Assembly (NCBI GenBank): GCA_944472155.2
Contig: OX235271.1
Location: forward strand, 88,797,256-88,861,255
Reading direction: 5' to 3'
DNA length: 64,000 bases
Origin: Trichobilharzia szidati
Lineage: Eukaryota > Platyhelminthes > Trematoda > Strigeidida > Schistosomatidae
Shown: piece after piece, positions 12,579 through 25,728 of the stretch
Layout of the letters: each line of letters opens with the position of its first letter
Position numbering within the stretch: the stretch's first letter is position 1
Notes under the pieces: generated by a model
The model's database searches: none
Told to the model about the DNA's origin: nothing
What the model saw: only the letters and a program-made list of their open reading frames with translations
Program-made: the position numbers and the translations under genes

Positions 12579-13394
12579 AATGGAACTCCTAAAACTCGGA
12601 TCTGGTTAAAATGGAGGCTTAACACTATGTCTAGAAAGACAATGAGAGCTTCGCTATTAAACCATCCAGTTCAGAGAACAAAGTATTGCCAAATAGTTCC
12701 CATTATTTCAAAAACATATCCAATAACCAACAAACCAGCATTCTCATCGAGAAATTAAATTTACAGAGACAAAAATTCATTTATCCCTTCAGGCATCTAA
12801 TCTATTTTCAAAATATCGATTTACAAAAACTATACCTGTTCAGTAAGTTGCTTTGTGAAACAGAAATTCCAATTGTTAGATATCATAACATGGGTTATAC
12901 GATGAAACTGTGTCTGTTCAATTCGCCATGTTTTTCAAACAGAAGATTGTCTAGCATGGAAACAAGTGAAAACTGAAAGAACAAAATAAATTCAGTAAGA
13001 GAGGGTAAATAAGACTAAGAAAAATGCAGAATCAAATATTCAAGAGGTTGGAAGATACTCTTTGTTCAAAGTTATTATTACACAATCAGATCCCACCTTA
13101 GTTTTAATCTACATGACTAGAATTTCAAACTACTCATATGCAATAGTTCAATTATTAGGTAGGCGTGTGTATGATGTTAAAGGAATCCAGTTTTCAGACG
13201 GTGTCTCATATTAATATACGGAGTGACATTATGACAGTTGCACATGTAATTATCTCTTCGGATTCACCTACTTTTTCATTTACGCTCGTTAAGAAAACTC
13301 TTTCCCATCACCTTTCGTTCCAAGTGTAATACAGGGTTACAAAGTGGAGCTTCGAATTCTCAGTAGTCATGTTTCCGAATGTTGCTAGACTCAC

Positions 13395-13512
13395 ATCCAG
13401 CCTTCCCTTCTGGTACCACCTAAGGGAGGTTTAGGACTGCGTTGGCCAAAACTCGATCCAGGACAATGTGCGTGGTTGGCGGACATTCTACCACTGAGCC
13501 AATGACCTACTG
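13395..13512 (-). mobile_element. tRNA-Gly-like SINE
   Basis: Minus strand reads TTGGCTCAGTGGTAGAATG (A box), a CCGCCAA anticodon loop (Gly, GCC) and a B-box-like 'ggatcgagt'. Related copies: 22250-22440 (+) and 56015-56150 (-). The A/B pair predates the duplication. Confidence 0.7.
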
Positions 13513-14734
13513 AAACAAAATTATACACTTTAATCTCACATACAAATAAGTAGCTCAGAAACGAACTAACCAGCGAGTAAGAATGATGAATGTGCAAGAC
13601 GATTTCATTGTTAATGAATGAGTGTCGAAAGTAGACCGCGTTCTTTTGGCCAGTTTAATAAATTAAAAAATCATAATTTTTCACATGATGAATAACAATG
13701 ATCATAATACTAGTCGTTGTAAAGGAAACTTACACACTGCTTCAGCCTCACCTCGCCTATCCTCCAGTGTAGATTTGTCTAAGCATCGTGAGATTCGTTC
13801 GCTATGTCAGCCTATTTGAAAACAAATAACTTATATGATTTGTTTGAACGGCTTAACCTCTGCAGAGAAAGAAAAATGATCTATCAGTAAATCAGAACAG
13901 ATCAAAATATTTCCTCGAAGAATGAATGAATGAACTGGTGTCTGGAAATGATTCATTGTTACTATCCTGATATTAAAAATGAAAAGCACCACTACTTAAC
14001 AACGACCAACCAATTAACAAAGTTATGCATGTTTCGTCTCCACATTCTTTCCGTATAAATCTGTTCATAAATATTTCATTTGTATATATTAGCAGGAAGC
14101 TCTGAAGTTGCATTGTTTGCTTGTCTGAATATGTGTGTAAAACCTCCACATTGTGACAGTACATGAGGCCATGTGAGTTCGTCTACTGAATATAAAATAC
14201 GGTCAAACGATGATGGGCTACTAATCCGAATTGCACAACTTCAAAACTTCATTTCTAAAGTTATCGTTCTTCCTTCTCGTTTGTCGTAGGGGTAGTGGAA
14301 TTTTCCAGATTTCCGGTATACACGTTGAGTAAATGTTGTTATACGTATACATTCTCAGTCGATTCGATAAATAGAGCTGCTTCAGTTAACAATCTCTCAC
14401 TCCACAGTGTGATATTAGATTTGAAGATTTCCATCTTGTCCGTGTTGTGGGGCTGAATGAAACCGCATACAATACTGTAATTGAGATTTTTCCAGATTCC
14501 TTATCGTACTAGGATCTACTAGTTTCTCTTTCACTGAGTTTTGTGCTCTCCTAGTCTGACTGACTCCAGCCTACTAGTTTACCATATCCTTTTGATATCA
14601 CAGTCATTACTAAGTATTAGATATCCCAAATTGTTCACTTTAAACGACACGATCTCTTCTCAGATGCCTTTCTGAGATTAAGCGCCACCTTTATCTCCCC
14701 GTCGTTAACAATCCTGCATAATGATTTCAGCCCA

Positions 14735-14930
14735 GTGGACAATGCTTTGGTATTCGAAACGACGGGTGCAGAGTTCCAGTCTCGGTGAGAACACCATCAC
14801 TCACTAGGAATACAGACAGGTACATCAAGATGACGAGTCCCAAATAAGACGCGATGTGCATCCTGGATTCCACTGCTAGTCACCATCAAACAGGGTTTAC
14901 AATCTTCTCAGTGAAGTTGTTATTGTCAGC
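14735..14930 (+). mobile_element. SM-alpha-type hammerhead SINE remnant
   Basis: A degenerate tRNA-like promoter (ggtattcgaa ... gagttccagtctcggtgagaac) is followed at 14818-14872 by 'aggtacatcaag', 'atgacgagtcccaaataagac' and 'tcctggattccact', the order of the schistosome SM-alpha hammerhead. Core substitutions (CTGATGAG read as ATGACGAG, GAAAC read as GCGAT) should abolish cleavage. A SINE of the kind known only from schistosomes supports the organism call. Confidence 0.8.
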
Positions 14931-14934
14931 TATC

Positions 14935-17640
14935 TAACATGAGAGACAATTTGTAGGAATGTTGGTTTGCATGAGAAAACTATATTAAAACTGAGTATAC
15001 GCTAACCAGTAGATTATTAAGGGAAAAAGAATGGGATAAGTTCCTAACTGTGTTCATCCAGCCAAACAATGAATGTTGGCGGCCATCGTGTCCAGTGTTA
15101 ATGAACAGAAATTAAAAATAAAATAATAAGTAACATAGAAATTCCTCAGCTTATTATGTAGGCGATGATTTGGAAGTATTCTCCAAACAGATTTTATCCG
15201 AGATTGTACTGTCCATGACACTTTAGCCACAACCAGCGAGGCGAACAATTCAGAGACAGTCTACGCACAAAATCCGTGAAGAAATTTGTGTAATTATCTC
15301 AAGAACCTTCATCTTTATGGAATAATGTCCTCAACTACTCTAGACAAACGTTTCTTCATTCATTAAGTTAACCAGATGTCACATCGTATGTACTTTCTTC
15401 TCCCAGCTCACTTTTATTCAATCGCTATTATCACCAATGAATAATTCAATAAATGTTTATACAAATGGTATGAAATGTTTGTGGTCAATGAAAATTAGCT
15501 GTTTATAGTTTCTGCCTTCCTTCTCCTCTTGTATTGTATAAAACGTGAATAATTCAAAGATAATCTGATCTATAACAGAGTTAAGCTATCCGTAAACTTA
15601 AAATGAATATTGTCTACATTACTAGAATACAGTGTGTAGTATGATACAAATGACAACTATTCACAGTGTTTATTTTTGTTTTTAGTGTAAAACAAACATG
15701 AAAGTCATTATTTATGAATAACGCGGCTCTAACACGAGTGTACTGTAGGTGTATAACCACAAGACACTGTGTTTACATAATGAAGTTTGTTTTAAACAGG
15801 TGGCATCTCAGAGCTTAAGAGTGATAATAGTCTCACCAAGACCAGAAACATTTTACCGGCAAAGAATTCACTTTCTTGATGCTATTCTGCTTATGTCATA
15901 TCAAAAGTCTCTGACTCCAACACTGAATATCTCCGTTTCAAATATCTGAGGCGTTCTTACCTTGCTACATCCTGTAGAAGTAGTCTGTTGAACAAACCTA
16001 ACAAAAATAATCATAGACAAATAACATCAGTTCGAGTGATTGTTAACATTACACTTACACTTCGATAGGCAATGACACCAGAAATCGAAGAAATTAATAG
16101 GACATACAAATGAAGTAAATAGTGGAGAAATGAGAAACCATATTTCTCACATCCCAGATTTAAATTTACTTTTAAGAAATTAGAGTAGTTTCAAAATATA
16201 TCATTCCCTAATATGCAAAATTGTAATAAGAATGCTTATTGATAAGATCTTAGTATATTCGTGGTTGTATCTAGACAACATCGCATAATATGGGTCCAGA
16301 TTGATAGTACAACTCACCTTTATTATTGATTATATGTTTCATGAATATGAATTGATACTACCCTCAACTCAAGGAACACCTCATCTAATCTCATCTAAAA
16401 ATTCAGATTACTCTTATCTATTTATTCAGTTGAACAAACAAGAAATAAAAGTGGTAAAGCGTGTTTTACTTCAACAAGAAGATTGTGTTAAATGGTTCGA
16501 AGTTGCAAAGAACCAGTGATTGGACCACACTGCAGTTCTCCAATGATTTTCTAACAGTATCCTAGTTATCACGGTGTTCACCTGGAATTTCGGCTATCGA
16601 CATCGTGTGAGAAGGTGTATCTACAACCTGGAAACAACGAATACGATCATAATAATGAGGATTCATATTCCTCTGCTCTGCTGACAAAAGTAGATGATAA
16701 GTTAAGCAATCTGAATAAAACAACATATGCCACTAAATGAAAACAGCTCAAGGACAATACATCATTTTAAAAATTTCTTATACTGCCAAAATAAATCTAC
16801 CTCTGGCTTTCATAAATTACACATCCCATTAGTGAAATGTCAGCAATTTGTGTTCCAAGCTTACCGTCATTCTCAAAGGAGCGAAGAGAGATTCCTACCA
16901 AAGTAGGCAATACGAAAGATGACAATATTTATTTTAATGTCTGACCAAAATTTTCTAGAAGAAAAGAAAGCTTCTCTGTAATTCCTGTACAACTTCCGTA
17001 GGATCACGACCGAATACTCCAAACTGTAAGATCAAAGTGGAACCTTTTGTGAGACGATGACAGTAAAACTGCAATTTGAACAAGAAGTTCGATGAGAGGA
17101 AATAGTTTCCTTCTGCATTTAGTGTTATCTTGGTGAATACGGCACACAGTTGTGTCTTTGGTCAAATCTAGCACTCGATGACATTCTTCAGCAGGGAACA
17201 AATTCAACCGACTAAATTTGTGAAGTATCCATTCCAATCCTGAACACTAAATTTGATGCTAATTAATGAACGTTATTGTGGATAAGTGTGTCAGAGCCGC
17301 GACGAGAAAAGCGAGACGAAACTTCGCTATCATTGTAATACACATTCTGCCATGACTCAATGGTTAAAATTATCCAAACTGGCTGAAGTCTCTTCTAGCT
17401 GGTGCGGACAGATTTTGACTGGTTTCAGCAGCTCCCTGTTTAGATGTGAATGTCGTACTTCGAGAATGAATATTATGCCCCTTGATATGGCCAGTAGGCA
17501 GTATAGTTATAAAAGATTAGACAAATAAAGACAGAAATCAATTCATTTCCACTACACCATGGGACAACGGAATTACCTGAACAGACAAATCATCCGTAGG
17601 CCAAATTACCACCGACATCTGCTTTCATTTTGAAGAAATG
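14935..17640. other. No recognisable gene; copy-A-specific stretch
   Basis: AT-rich sequence with no partner in copy B (A and B diverge at about 14310/57325 and rejoin at 17750/57645). The ORFs here (for example 16301-16519, 17004-17237, 17286-17528) are under 80 codons and show no domain I recognise. Confidence 0.45.
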
Positions 17641-18399
17641 CATACACTTTTAATCAGGTGTATATATCCACCCATGAGCAGTGTGCCACATGATACAGAG
17701 AAGAATCTAAGTTACTTTCTTCCTATACTAGAATGGAATATATACTGTCTCACAATTTTACAAATACGAGTGTTTCACTATTCGAAGAATAAAACGTATT
17801 CCTATCTTTCTAACTATACCTCCACCACATAATTCATTCTATCGTGAAATTTCATTAAGCCAATTTTACAGTTCATTAAAACAACTGTTTAAGGGATATT
17901 GTGGGAGTTATTTATCATATTGTCAATAATTTTTGTTCCTTTTCATAAGACGACGAATGGATAGTTCAAAATCAGATATTTGAAGCAAAGTGATTCACCC
18001 CGGAATAGTTTTCATTTTGTCTTTCTCTTACCGTTACCTCTACGCAGTTATCATGAAGGGAAGTTGGAGTATTTGAGACCACGGTTTCTCAGTAGTTCAC
18101 ATTGCCTTTCTCTAAGGATAAAAATTAGCATGAATGAAGGGTGTCAGTATGTTAGGAAACATAGATGAGTAGGGATACAAATGTTCTGATAGCATTATTC
18201 TAGTCGATAAATCGTGTTATATGTTGAGGAGAATGAGGTGAGTTTAACACAAACGATTATATGATGAAACTGATGTTCGGTAAAAAAATGAAACCCACTC
18301 TCAAATCCGCGTTTTATACTCCTTTTGAATAATGCAGTCAAAGGGCTTTCTGAAATAAAATAATTATTTATGCATATCATTCATCGTGGTTTTAAGCAT

Positions 18400-18555
18400 T
18401 GGATAGTAGTCCTGATTATCCATTTTTCATTTCATTATTTGTAGTACATCACCTTTGTACTAAATGACTGGAAACAAGAAGGGAAACATTTGGATCTTGT
18501 GAGTTTCGCCTAGCAGTATGTGGACCTCATTCATAACTAGAGTCCTGCTTATTAT
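18400..18555. other. Spacer with ATT microsatellite
   Basis: Short (att)n run at about 18549-18572 borders the 3' end of the RTE fragment that follows, consistent with the short-repeat 3' ends of RTE elements. Confidence 0.4.
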
Positions 18556-18559
18556 TATT

Positions 18560-19190
18560 ATATTATTATTGTTTCCTTTAATTCCTAGAGGAACATAGGG
18601 CTTCAGCCGTGCGTCTCCATTGCGTTCGGTTCTCTGCTAGAGTCTTCACCTGGCTCCAAGTTTGCCCACACGCTTTCATCTCCTCTTCACATGACCTCCT
18701 CCAAGTCACCCTTGCACTGACGACCAACTCGCCGCTTCCCATTCGGTCGGGTTCCACTCGAGCAATGGCTTGTCTAGTGATGTCACTTGATGGTTTCCTC
18801 AGAGTATGGCCAATCCATCTCCATTTCTTCCTGCCTATTTGTTTCACAATCGGTTCCTGCTGGGTTGGTTCGCTCCCAAAGATCTCTGTTGCTGATCTTT
18901 TCTGGCCGGCCATCTGATCTTGAGTAGTATTGAGCGAAGACAACTGTTAATGAAGGTCTGTAGTTTGTTTGAGATGCTCTTTATGACGCGCCAAGTCTCT
19001 GATCCGTATAGTAGCACTGACTTCACATTGGAGTTGAAAATCCGGGTCTTATTTTTGATGCTGAGTGTTGTTGACCTCCATACAGACTTGAGAGTAGTGA
19101 AAGCTTGTCTTGCTTTTCCGATTCTTGCTTTGATATTCTCGTCAGTTCCGCCTGTAGTTGAAACGATGCTTCCCAGGTAGGTAGAGAAAC
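18560..19190 (-). mobile_element. RTE-like non-LTR element, 3' coding fragment
   Basis: Minus strand reads ARIGKARQAF, SVWRSTTLSIKNK, IFNSNVKSVLLYGSETW, LQTFINSCLRSIL, KWRWIGHTLRKPSSDITRQA, VTWRRS and TWSQVKTLAENRTQWR: the region after the RT catalytic domain of RTE-type proteins. Two frames (19026-18844 and 18943-18578) are joined by a frameshift. No RT catalytic motif remains, so this is a 5'-truncated dead insertion. Confidence 0.8.
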
Positions 19191-19539
19191 GTTAAAACAA
19201 GTTTTAGAGTTCTTCCTACTTGCAATAGCTTGTCGATGTTGGTAGACATACAACTAATGCTCACACATATATATATGCATAGTTTTCAGTAGAAACATTT
19301 TGTCTACGTTTGCTAAAACAACCTCAGGGAGAGAAAACAATTAATTTAACCACAGAAACTTAACAGCGTCGGACACTTCATACGTTTCGGAACACACATC
19401 AATATTATGCTAACCGTGTTTCTTGTCACAGAATTAATTGATTCTAAGCTGGATTATTTCTTCATCACAGACCAATTTCAATGTCAAATCCACTGAAAAG
19501 TATTATGTACAAGAAGGTCATTTCCATCTGATAGGAATT

Positions 19540-19745
19540 CTAAATTTATGCAACCCCGAAATGTCACCTTACACGCTGAGGAGATCGTTGAGTGACATCA
19601 CATGCCAGGCCAGTATTCCAGTGGAACTCAAATGCGAAACGACGATTTGAGCGTGGATCGCAGAGTGATATGGAGGAGATGATAGCCTGTGGGCATTCGT
19701 GGAACCAGTTAAAGATTTCACTCTGTGAGGGTGTGTTCAGCGGTG
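19540..19745 (+). mobile_element. RTE-like 3' fragment, degenerate
   Basis: Contains YTLRRSLSDITCQA, then 'ggaggagatgatagcctgtgggcattcgtggaaccag', the equivalent of the WRRxxEEEMxACGQTWSQ block of 18560-19190, with stops. Short and old. Confidence 0.6.
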
Positions 19746-19864
19746 GTATACTAGAAATCAGGAAATTATTCTCCTATCTCCACTATCCATGCATTCCTGT
19801 CTTAGAAATTAACATCGATTTGATGTACTACATTATTCTTCTAGTTGTGACAGTCTGCTAACAA

Positions 19865-20360
19865 TCCACATGATAAACATTCCCATTCAAACCAGTAAAT
19901 CTTCGCAGATTATTCTCTAAGCACACTGTAAGACATTTTTGATTGCAATTTTATTTAGAAAGTTTAATTCACATTGAGAGTATTCAAGAGTCAGTCGGTC
20001 AGTTAGTAAGTTAGTTTCATTTTAATATTTGAAGGTGGAATCAAGTGAAGAATTCCTAGAAATCAGATAATGAAATTGTCCGCGAAATCGGCCCTCTAGA
20101 GAAATGAGGATGAGATAAATCTATGAGCAAATGTATTATCATAAATTGTGGTATAATTGGAATAGATTATTTAAATAGATTGTTCCGAGTCATTGGTAGT
20201 GGAAACTGAAATTCAGTATTGTGAATTACAGTTTCTAAGGAATAATCAGAAATAGGGTTGATTGATGAAATTCTTAGTTATATAGCTGTAATTATGGTGG
20301 AGTTATCTATCAGAGTAATTTCGTCTACGGAGTTCGTCGGAGTAATGGATAAAAAACCAA
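19865..20360. other. No recognisable gene
   Basis: AT-rich; nothing recognised on either strand. Confidence 0.4.
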
Positions 20361-20374
20361 CAAGTCATAATTTC

Positions 20375-20700
20375 ATGATATTAGATAGTTGGAGGCAATC
20401 GGCAGGAAGCCTTGCATGATCTAGGTTTCGTGCTAGTTGGCACTCACCAGTCAGCAAGGCGTATCTGCGACCTTGAAGGAACTCATGTCCCACCCCTCTG
20501 AGATTCGAACACGCGTCACCCAGTGCTGCAGTCAGAGACGTTAACACTGAGCTATTCACGCTCACAATTGACCTCCTGTAGGACTGTATTGGATATTTCT
20601 GATTGGACACTAGTCAGTAACTAGTGTAATGTGTCTAGTCCTTTGTTTGGTGCAGACTGAATTCCATCAGTCAGGTTTGCAATGTGGCCACCATTCATAA
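20375..20700 (-). mobile_element. tRNA-like SINE/dispersed repeat ('gatattagat' family)
   Basis: Minus strand reads GAATAGCTCAGTGTTAACG (A-box-like), CTGACTGCAGCACTGGG and gttcgaatctc (B-box-like). Flanking family sequence includes 'gtggccaccattc', 'tgcagactgaattc' and 'gatattagatagttgg'. Two further units form an inverted pair at 47612-48085. Confidence 0.7.
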
Positions 20701-20704
20701 TTTC

Positions 20705-21895
20705 ACAGTTTGAAAGATCACGTCCGTAGGCATATAAAGAAAAATGACTATAAGATAATTTTACAAGAGTTAATAGTTGACTCGTTACTTTGTAACTTTA
20801 TCTCGATCAGTGCATAATCTCACATTTACAAATGATCTTTTAACGAAAGCTGGAAGAAAGAAATTCTGTTGAGAAATTTGAGTAGAACTGTATTCAAATC
20901 ATTCTTGAGTAGGAAGTGCGATTTCCATAACAAAGTAATATGCTATAAACGTTTCCATGTTTCCAAATGCAACGTAACTCAAGTAAATTGAAGTGATCTT
21001 CTTGAAACACTCACGATGAACGAAACATTTCATTGAAATAGTTGCGAACTAATCTGTTCAACGGAGTACAACGTGATTTTTCCAAATTTAACAATATTCA
21101 TAATGTTATATTCGTCAAAAAAGTTGTACTATGTTACGTTTGCAAACATGGAAACATTCATGGAATGTCACTTTATTTTCGAATGTCCCGCCTAACTCAA
21201 AATTCATCTGAATACCTTTTTATTGTAATTTCCCAATGGAATTTATTTCTCTTAACTTTAGCTAAAATATCATTCGGAAATGTAAGATTATGCAGTGATC
21301 GAAATAATGTTACAGAGCGACCAGTCAACTAATATCATGCATAATATTCATACCCCATAAGCGACGTCGTTGTTACTCCTTCTACACTGTGAGCTTTCAT
21401 TTGGGTAGGCATACTAACGTTTGAGACTCAGATTCAAGTGAACTTGTCTTAGCTAAACGATTAAACATGGAAATCAGTGAAAAAGCTGAGTTGTCAAAAT
21501 AATAATAAACGTCAGTTTCAACCGGAATGTCTTCATGAGACTTTGAAAAGCTTAGCTCACACAATTTACGGTCACGAAAACTTGTAGAAGAAACGTAGAC
21601 GTTATGACGGATTAAGTAGCTGGAATTCTGAGTGTAAGTTACATCCTCGATACTAACTGAAAATAAGCTAAAATTTAGCTAGTTAGCTAGTTAGTCGAAA
21701 TTCATACTGATACGTGTAACCGAACAGCACACAGTGCAATTTACTCCAATAATGTGAGATTCCCATGAGGTTCCTATCAAATTCATAGAATTTTATGCAT
21801 GTCAACTTCCATAGGCTATTTGACAATAGTTCAATTAAACATAATCATTCTCTGGCATGCTTGAAATCATAATTCTTAGTCTCTCACACCTAACC
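20705..21895. other. No recognisable gene
   Basis: Includes a 96-codon frame (21042-21332) without recognisable domain, and a short repeated 'agctagttagctagttagt' motif near 21680. Confidence 0.4.
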
Positions 21896-21899
21896 AATG

Positions 21900-23480
21900 T
21901 GCTGATGTTGTGATTATTGACAAAATACCTATCAGCTCCAGTTACATTATGTTAAGCTGAAAGTAGTTTCTTCAAATACTGTCATACTGGTGGGCCAGTA
22001 GGATGATTAAAACGATTATGTGTCGGCAACAAGTGTCAGTATTTCTATTTAGAGTTACTTTGTTTTCGGCCTAGTGCTACACGTACCTATTTAGGATGTG
22101 ATTAATACTACTTAGGAAAAGAACACGGTCTACTTTCGGCACCCATTCATTAACAATGAAATTGTCTTGCACATTCATCATTCTTGCTTGCTGATTAGTT
22201 CGTTTCTGTACTGCTGATTTGTATGTGAGATTAATGTATGTAATTTTTTTTTAGTACGACGGTGGGTCAGTGGTAGAATGTCCGCCAACCACGCACATTG
22301 TCCTGGATCGAGTCTTGGCCAACGCACTCCTAAACCTCCCTTAGCCATTATCCGAAGGGAAGGCTGGATGTGAGGCTAGCAACATTCAGCAACACAACTG
22401 CTGAGAATTCGAAGCTCCAGTTTGTGGCCGTACGTTTCACTTGGAACGGAAAGTGATGGGGACGAGTTTTCTTAACTAGCGTAGATGAAAAGTAGGCGAA
22501 TTCGAAGAGATAATTACATGTGCAATTGTCATAAGGTCAATTCATAAATTAATTGAGACACCGTCTGAAAACTGTATTCTTTTTACATCCTATAACGTGC
22601 CTAATCACTGAAATATTGCATACCAATAGTTTGAAATTCTGACCATGTAGATTAAAACTGTGATGAGATCTGATTGTGTAATAATACCTTGGAAGAAAGG
22701 GTATCTTCCAACCTCTTGAATATTTGATTGTGCATTTCTCTTAATCTTATTTTCACTCTCTCGCTGAATTTATTCCGTTCTTTCAGGTTTAACCTGTTCT
22801 CATGGGAGATAATTTTCTATTTGAAAAACATGTCTATTTGAACAGACACAGTTTCATCGTATAACCCATGTTATTATAACTAACAATTGGAATTTCTGTT
22901 TCACAAAGCAACTTACTGAACAGGCATAGTTTTTGTAAATCAATATTTTGAGAATAGATTAGATGCCTGAAGGGATAAATGAATTTTTGTCTCTGTAAAT
23001 TTAATTTCTCAATGAGAACACTGTTTTGTTGGTTATTGGATATGTTTTCGAAATAATGGGAACTATTTGGCAATACTTTGTTCTCTGAACTGGATGGTTT
23101 AATAGCGAAGCTTTCATTGCCTTTCTGTACAAAGTTTTCAGCTCCCGTTTTATTAAGTTCTGAGTATTAGGAATTCCATTTTGTGGTTAAAACATCCGTC
23201 ATCGACGCATTACTTTGCAATGCCTTCGGTCCTTTCCTGAAATATTCGTTTAGTGATGAAGAACAACAGAGCACCAATTTTATTCTTTTGGGTTATCACC
23301 AATAGGCTAATTATGTGTCATCAGGTTCTTAATATCAATAAACTGCTGAATAGCTCTTCAGCGTTTGTTACAATGAGAACTGGTCTCAAGCTTTAATACG
23401 CAGCGAGATACAAGTACATTGCGCTGACAACTTGTATACATGGAATGAAACGTTATTCAAAAGAGCCACAAAACACTGAA
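21900..23480 (-). repeat. Inverted copy of part of the duplicated unit
   Basis: The reverse complement matches 12080-13640 in copy A and 54940-56480 in copy B. It includes the frame PNSSHYFENISNNQQ (23073 leftward), which is also found at 12686 (+). It keeps the segment at 56285-56655 that copy A has lost, so it shows the longer state is ancestral. It contains the Gly-like SINE at 22250-22440. Confidence 0.85.
22250..22440 (+). mobile_element. tRNA-Gly-like SINE
   Basis: Plus strand reads GGGTCAGTGGTAGAATG (A box), CCGCCAA anticodon loop and 'ggatcgagtctt'. The body has 'gaaggctggatgtg', then 'gagaattcgaagctcc'. Third copy of the family at 13395 and 56015, here inverted with the surrounding block. 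Confidence 0.7.
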
Positions 23481-23491
23481 GCATTACTGCC

Positions 23492-24240
23492 TTGACGACA
23501 GCAAAAGATAAATATTTTATGACCATCTTCCAGAAAAATGAATATCTACGAGATGTCGTCAAAAGATATCTACACCTGACCCACCAGACCAACTTTAAAT
23601 CATCTAAACAGAGCACAAAGGAAATCACCATACTATATATAAACAACATATCTGATCCAATACCGAAAGAAGACAAGACTAACAGCACATACAAGACAAA
23701 TTGCAGCAATGGTGAAAGCCACTACATTGGTCAAAGTGGACTCCTTCTTTGAATTCGCATCCATGAACATAGACTGGCTGTCAGAAGACATGATATCGAT
23801 TCTCTCATATCAATACATGCAGGAAACTACGGACACCAATTCAACTGGGAAAATGTATAAATCCTAGACAAAGGAAAATATATCGGCAAACACACCAAAG
23901 GCCTTTCTCAATGACAGTCCAAGGTCGAAATAGTCCTCAAGGAATAACCAAGGATTCATTCAAACAAGACAACAATCGTAAAACAGCACGTTATCCTCAA
24001 AAATCCAACATCACCCAACAGTAAAGTGAAACACGGAAGAAATAGGAATAAACCACTAGCAAAATCCAATGATAAAGATTAAATCAAAACAAGATTGGTA
24101 CACATTGGAACGATGATACCAAGGTCAAGAGAAACAGGGGCAACAATTATCCAATCAGGTGAAATATTTAAATAATCATGAATATTGTAAATAGAATTTC
24201 CAGTAGGGATTTTCCGATCAGTTATTCCGCTACAATATGT
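23492..24240 (+). mobile_element. Penelope-like element fragment, GIY-YIG endonuclease end
   Basis: Reads KTNCSNGESHYIGQSG, then after a TGA IRIHEHRLAVRRHD, SIHAGNYGHQFNW and ILDKGKYIGKHT: the Cys-containing GIY-YIG endonuclease tail of Penelope-like elements. Interrupted by TGA at 23750-23752 and further stops, so dead. The homologous piece in copy B is at 58245-58560. Belongs to a different Penelope-like subfamily from the element at 48786-50661. Confidence 0.7.
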
Positions 24241-25204
24241 ACGCCATTTTGACAGACTTTAATTAAAATAGAACGTTAATCTTCACGGTATTCTAAACTT
24301 TTTAGTCCTTCGTCCTCTAGATAAAGACATGGAGATATGCATCATAATTCGAATTTGTGACTTTTACGTTAGGACGCACATAAAAGAGAAAAACCTAACT
24401 GTGCATCTGCTTTCTCCTAGATTCATGATTGCAATCATCATACCAGTTATACAAATGAGCATTGGAAACTGGAAACACATAGTTATTCAAGAAGAATGAA
24501 TCAGTTTCCCTCCCTCATACCAATAAATGTTGTTTCGAGTGCTTACTAAGTCATCTAGTTAGCCTAGAACAGTAAGTCAGTATTCTGACTCTAAGTGTAA
24601 CTCCTATTGCTCATGACTGTGCAGCTTATTTTTCTACTCAGAAATGCAAAATATTAGCACAATTCAAGTCGACTACATTGATTTCCATTCTGAAATTCTG
24701 CTGAAATTTGCTCCACAGGATGCTTTATGGTTTACTGAACTTGACGGTTCTGTAGTTATTTAGTTCCCAATAAACATATCAGTTGACAGTCAGGCACCAT
24801 TACCACATTTGTGAAGCTGTGAGCCAGCATACCATGGACAAAGGGGTGATGGGTGAAGGAAATCATATTTCATCATTAATATAAGTAAAGATAACGTGAA
24901 GAACGACAGACAGCTTCCACACACGTTATCTTAAAATTATTGACTGCTTTATTCATGGTTACCGTTTAACTCCTACAACTATCATATTTTATGTAAACAA
25001 ATCACTTTACTTATAAGTAGTAAGGGATTTATAGCAAAATTATTGGTATGGAATACTAATGGAATTACTTTCATTCCAAACTTGAATTTCATGCCTTCTC
25101 TCCAAAAAGTTCTCAACAACAGTATGAAAGATAGAAAGATGTTACCTACTTTTATCGATCAATCAATGGGAAACTCAAATTAACTTAAACAATAATTAAT
25201 TGAT

Positions 25205-25430
25205 ATCCACTGCACAAGAGGTGACTCTTGTAGATGACGCTTTGGAGTTTGAAACAACGGATACAGGGTTTGAGTCTCTGTGGAAACATAGGAGATGCTG
25301 TCATATTCAGCTGACGCGACACAAACTGGATGAAACCTCGATTCCTGTGCTAGTCACCATCAACCGAAATCCTTCCACACATGTCTCACCAAGTTCTAAT
25401 ATTATAGTCTGGAACGGTCTGGGTACTGAA
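25205..25430 (+). mobile_element. Very degenerate SM-alpha-like SINE
   Basis: 'gacgctttggagtttgaaac' and 'gggtttgagtctctgtgg' align with a pol III A/B-box head; 'cagctgacgcgacacaaac', 'ggatgaaac' and 'tcgattcctgtgctagtcaccatcaa' align with the hammerhead block and tail. Its partner at 59458-59690 keeps a slightly better core. Old, predates the duplication. Confidence 0.6.
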
Positions 25431-25489
25431 TAAAGGATATTTGTAACTTCAAGTAGTATTCTTCCTTTTTATCTTTCAGTTTTTATTTT

Positions 25490-25728
25490 ATTCCTTTCGG
25501 TTGCCGATGGAATATGGGGCTTCAGGCTTCGAAATGTGATTAGATATGGTGTTATTCTTGTTTTGTACGGAGTAGGCTTGCTAACACCCCTTCCAGCCTT
25601 CCCTCTTTACCGGGCTTACTACCGGATAAGCGAGATCGAGGAGTGGATAGAAAAAGGGTTAAGGCCCGGACCACATGGGTCGTTGGCGAGTATTGTACCG
25701 ATGAACCACCGGTGCACATTTTTCATAA
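25490..25728 (-). mobile_element. tRNA-Gly-like SINE, second type
   Basis: Minus strand begins GCACCGGTGGTTCATCGGTACAAT (A box), CTCGCCAA loop, then 'gtggtccgggccttaaccc' in place of the B box, and a body 'aaggctggaaggggtgttagcaagcctactccg' with a tail 'gaagccccatattccatc'. Partner in copy B at 59745-59985. Confidence 0.7.

Noticed and set aside
12686..12976. 96-codon ORF found in three copies (also 23073-22834 and, broken, near 55330)
   Set aside because: Frame is disrupted in copy B by indels, and no domain is recognised; better explained as repeated non-coding sequence.
7135..14340. Long terminal repeats of an LTR retrotransposon as explanation for the A/B pair
   Set aside because: The repeats span over 16 kb, contain other TEs and an exon, and no gag/pol, primer-binding site or TG...CA ends were seen.
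18609..18917. Plus-strand ORF of 102 codons
   Set aside because: Antisense to the RTE-like fragment on the minus strand.
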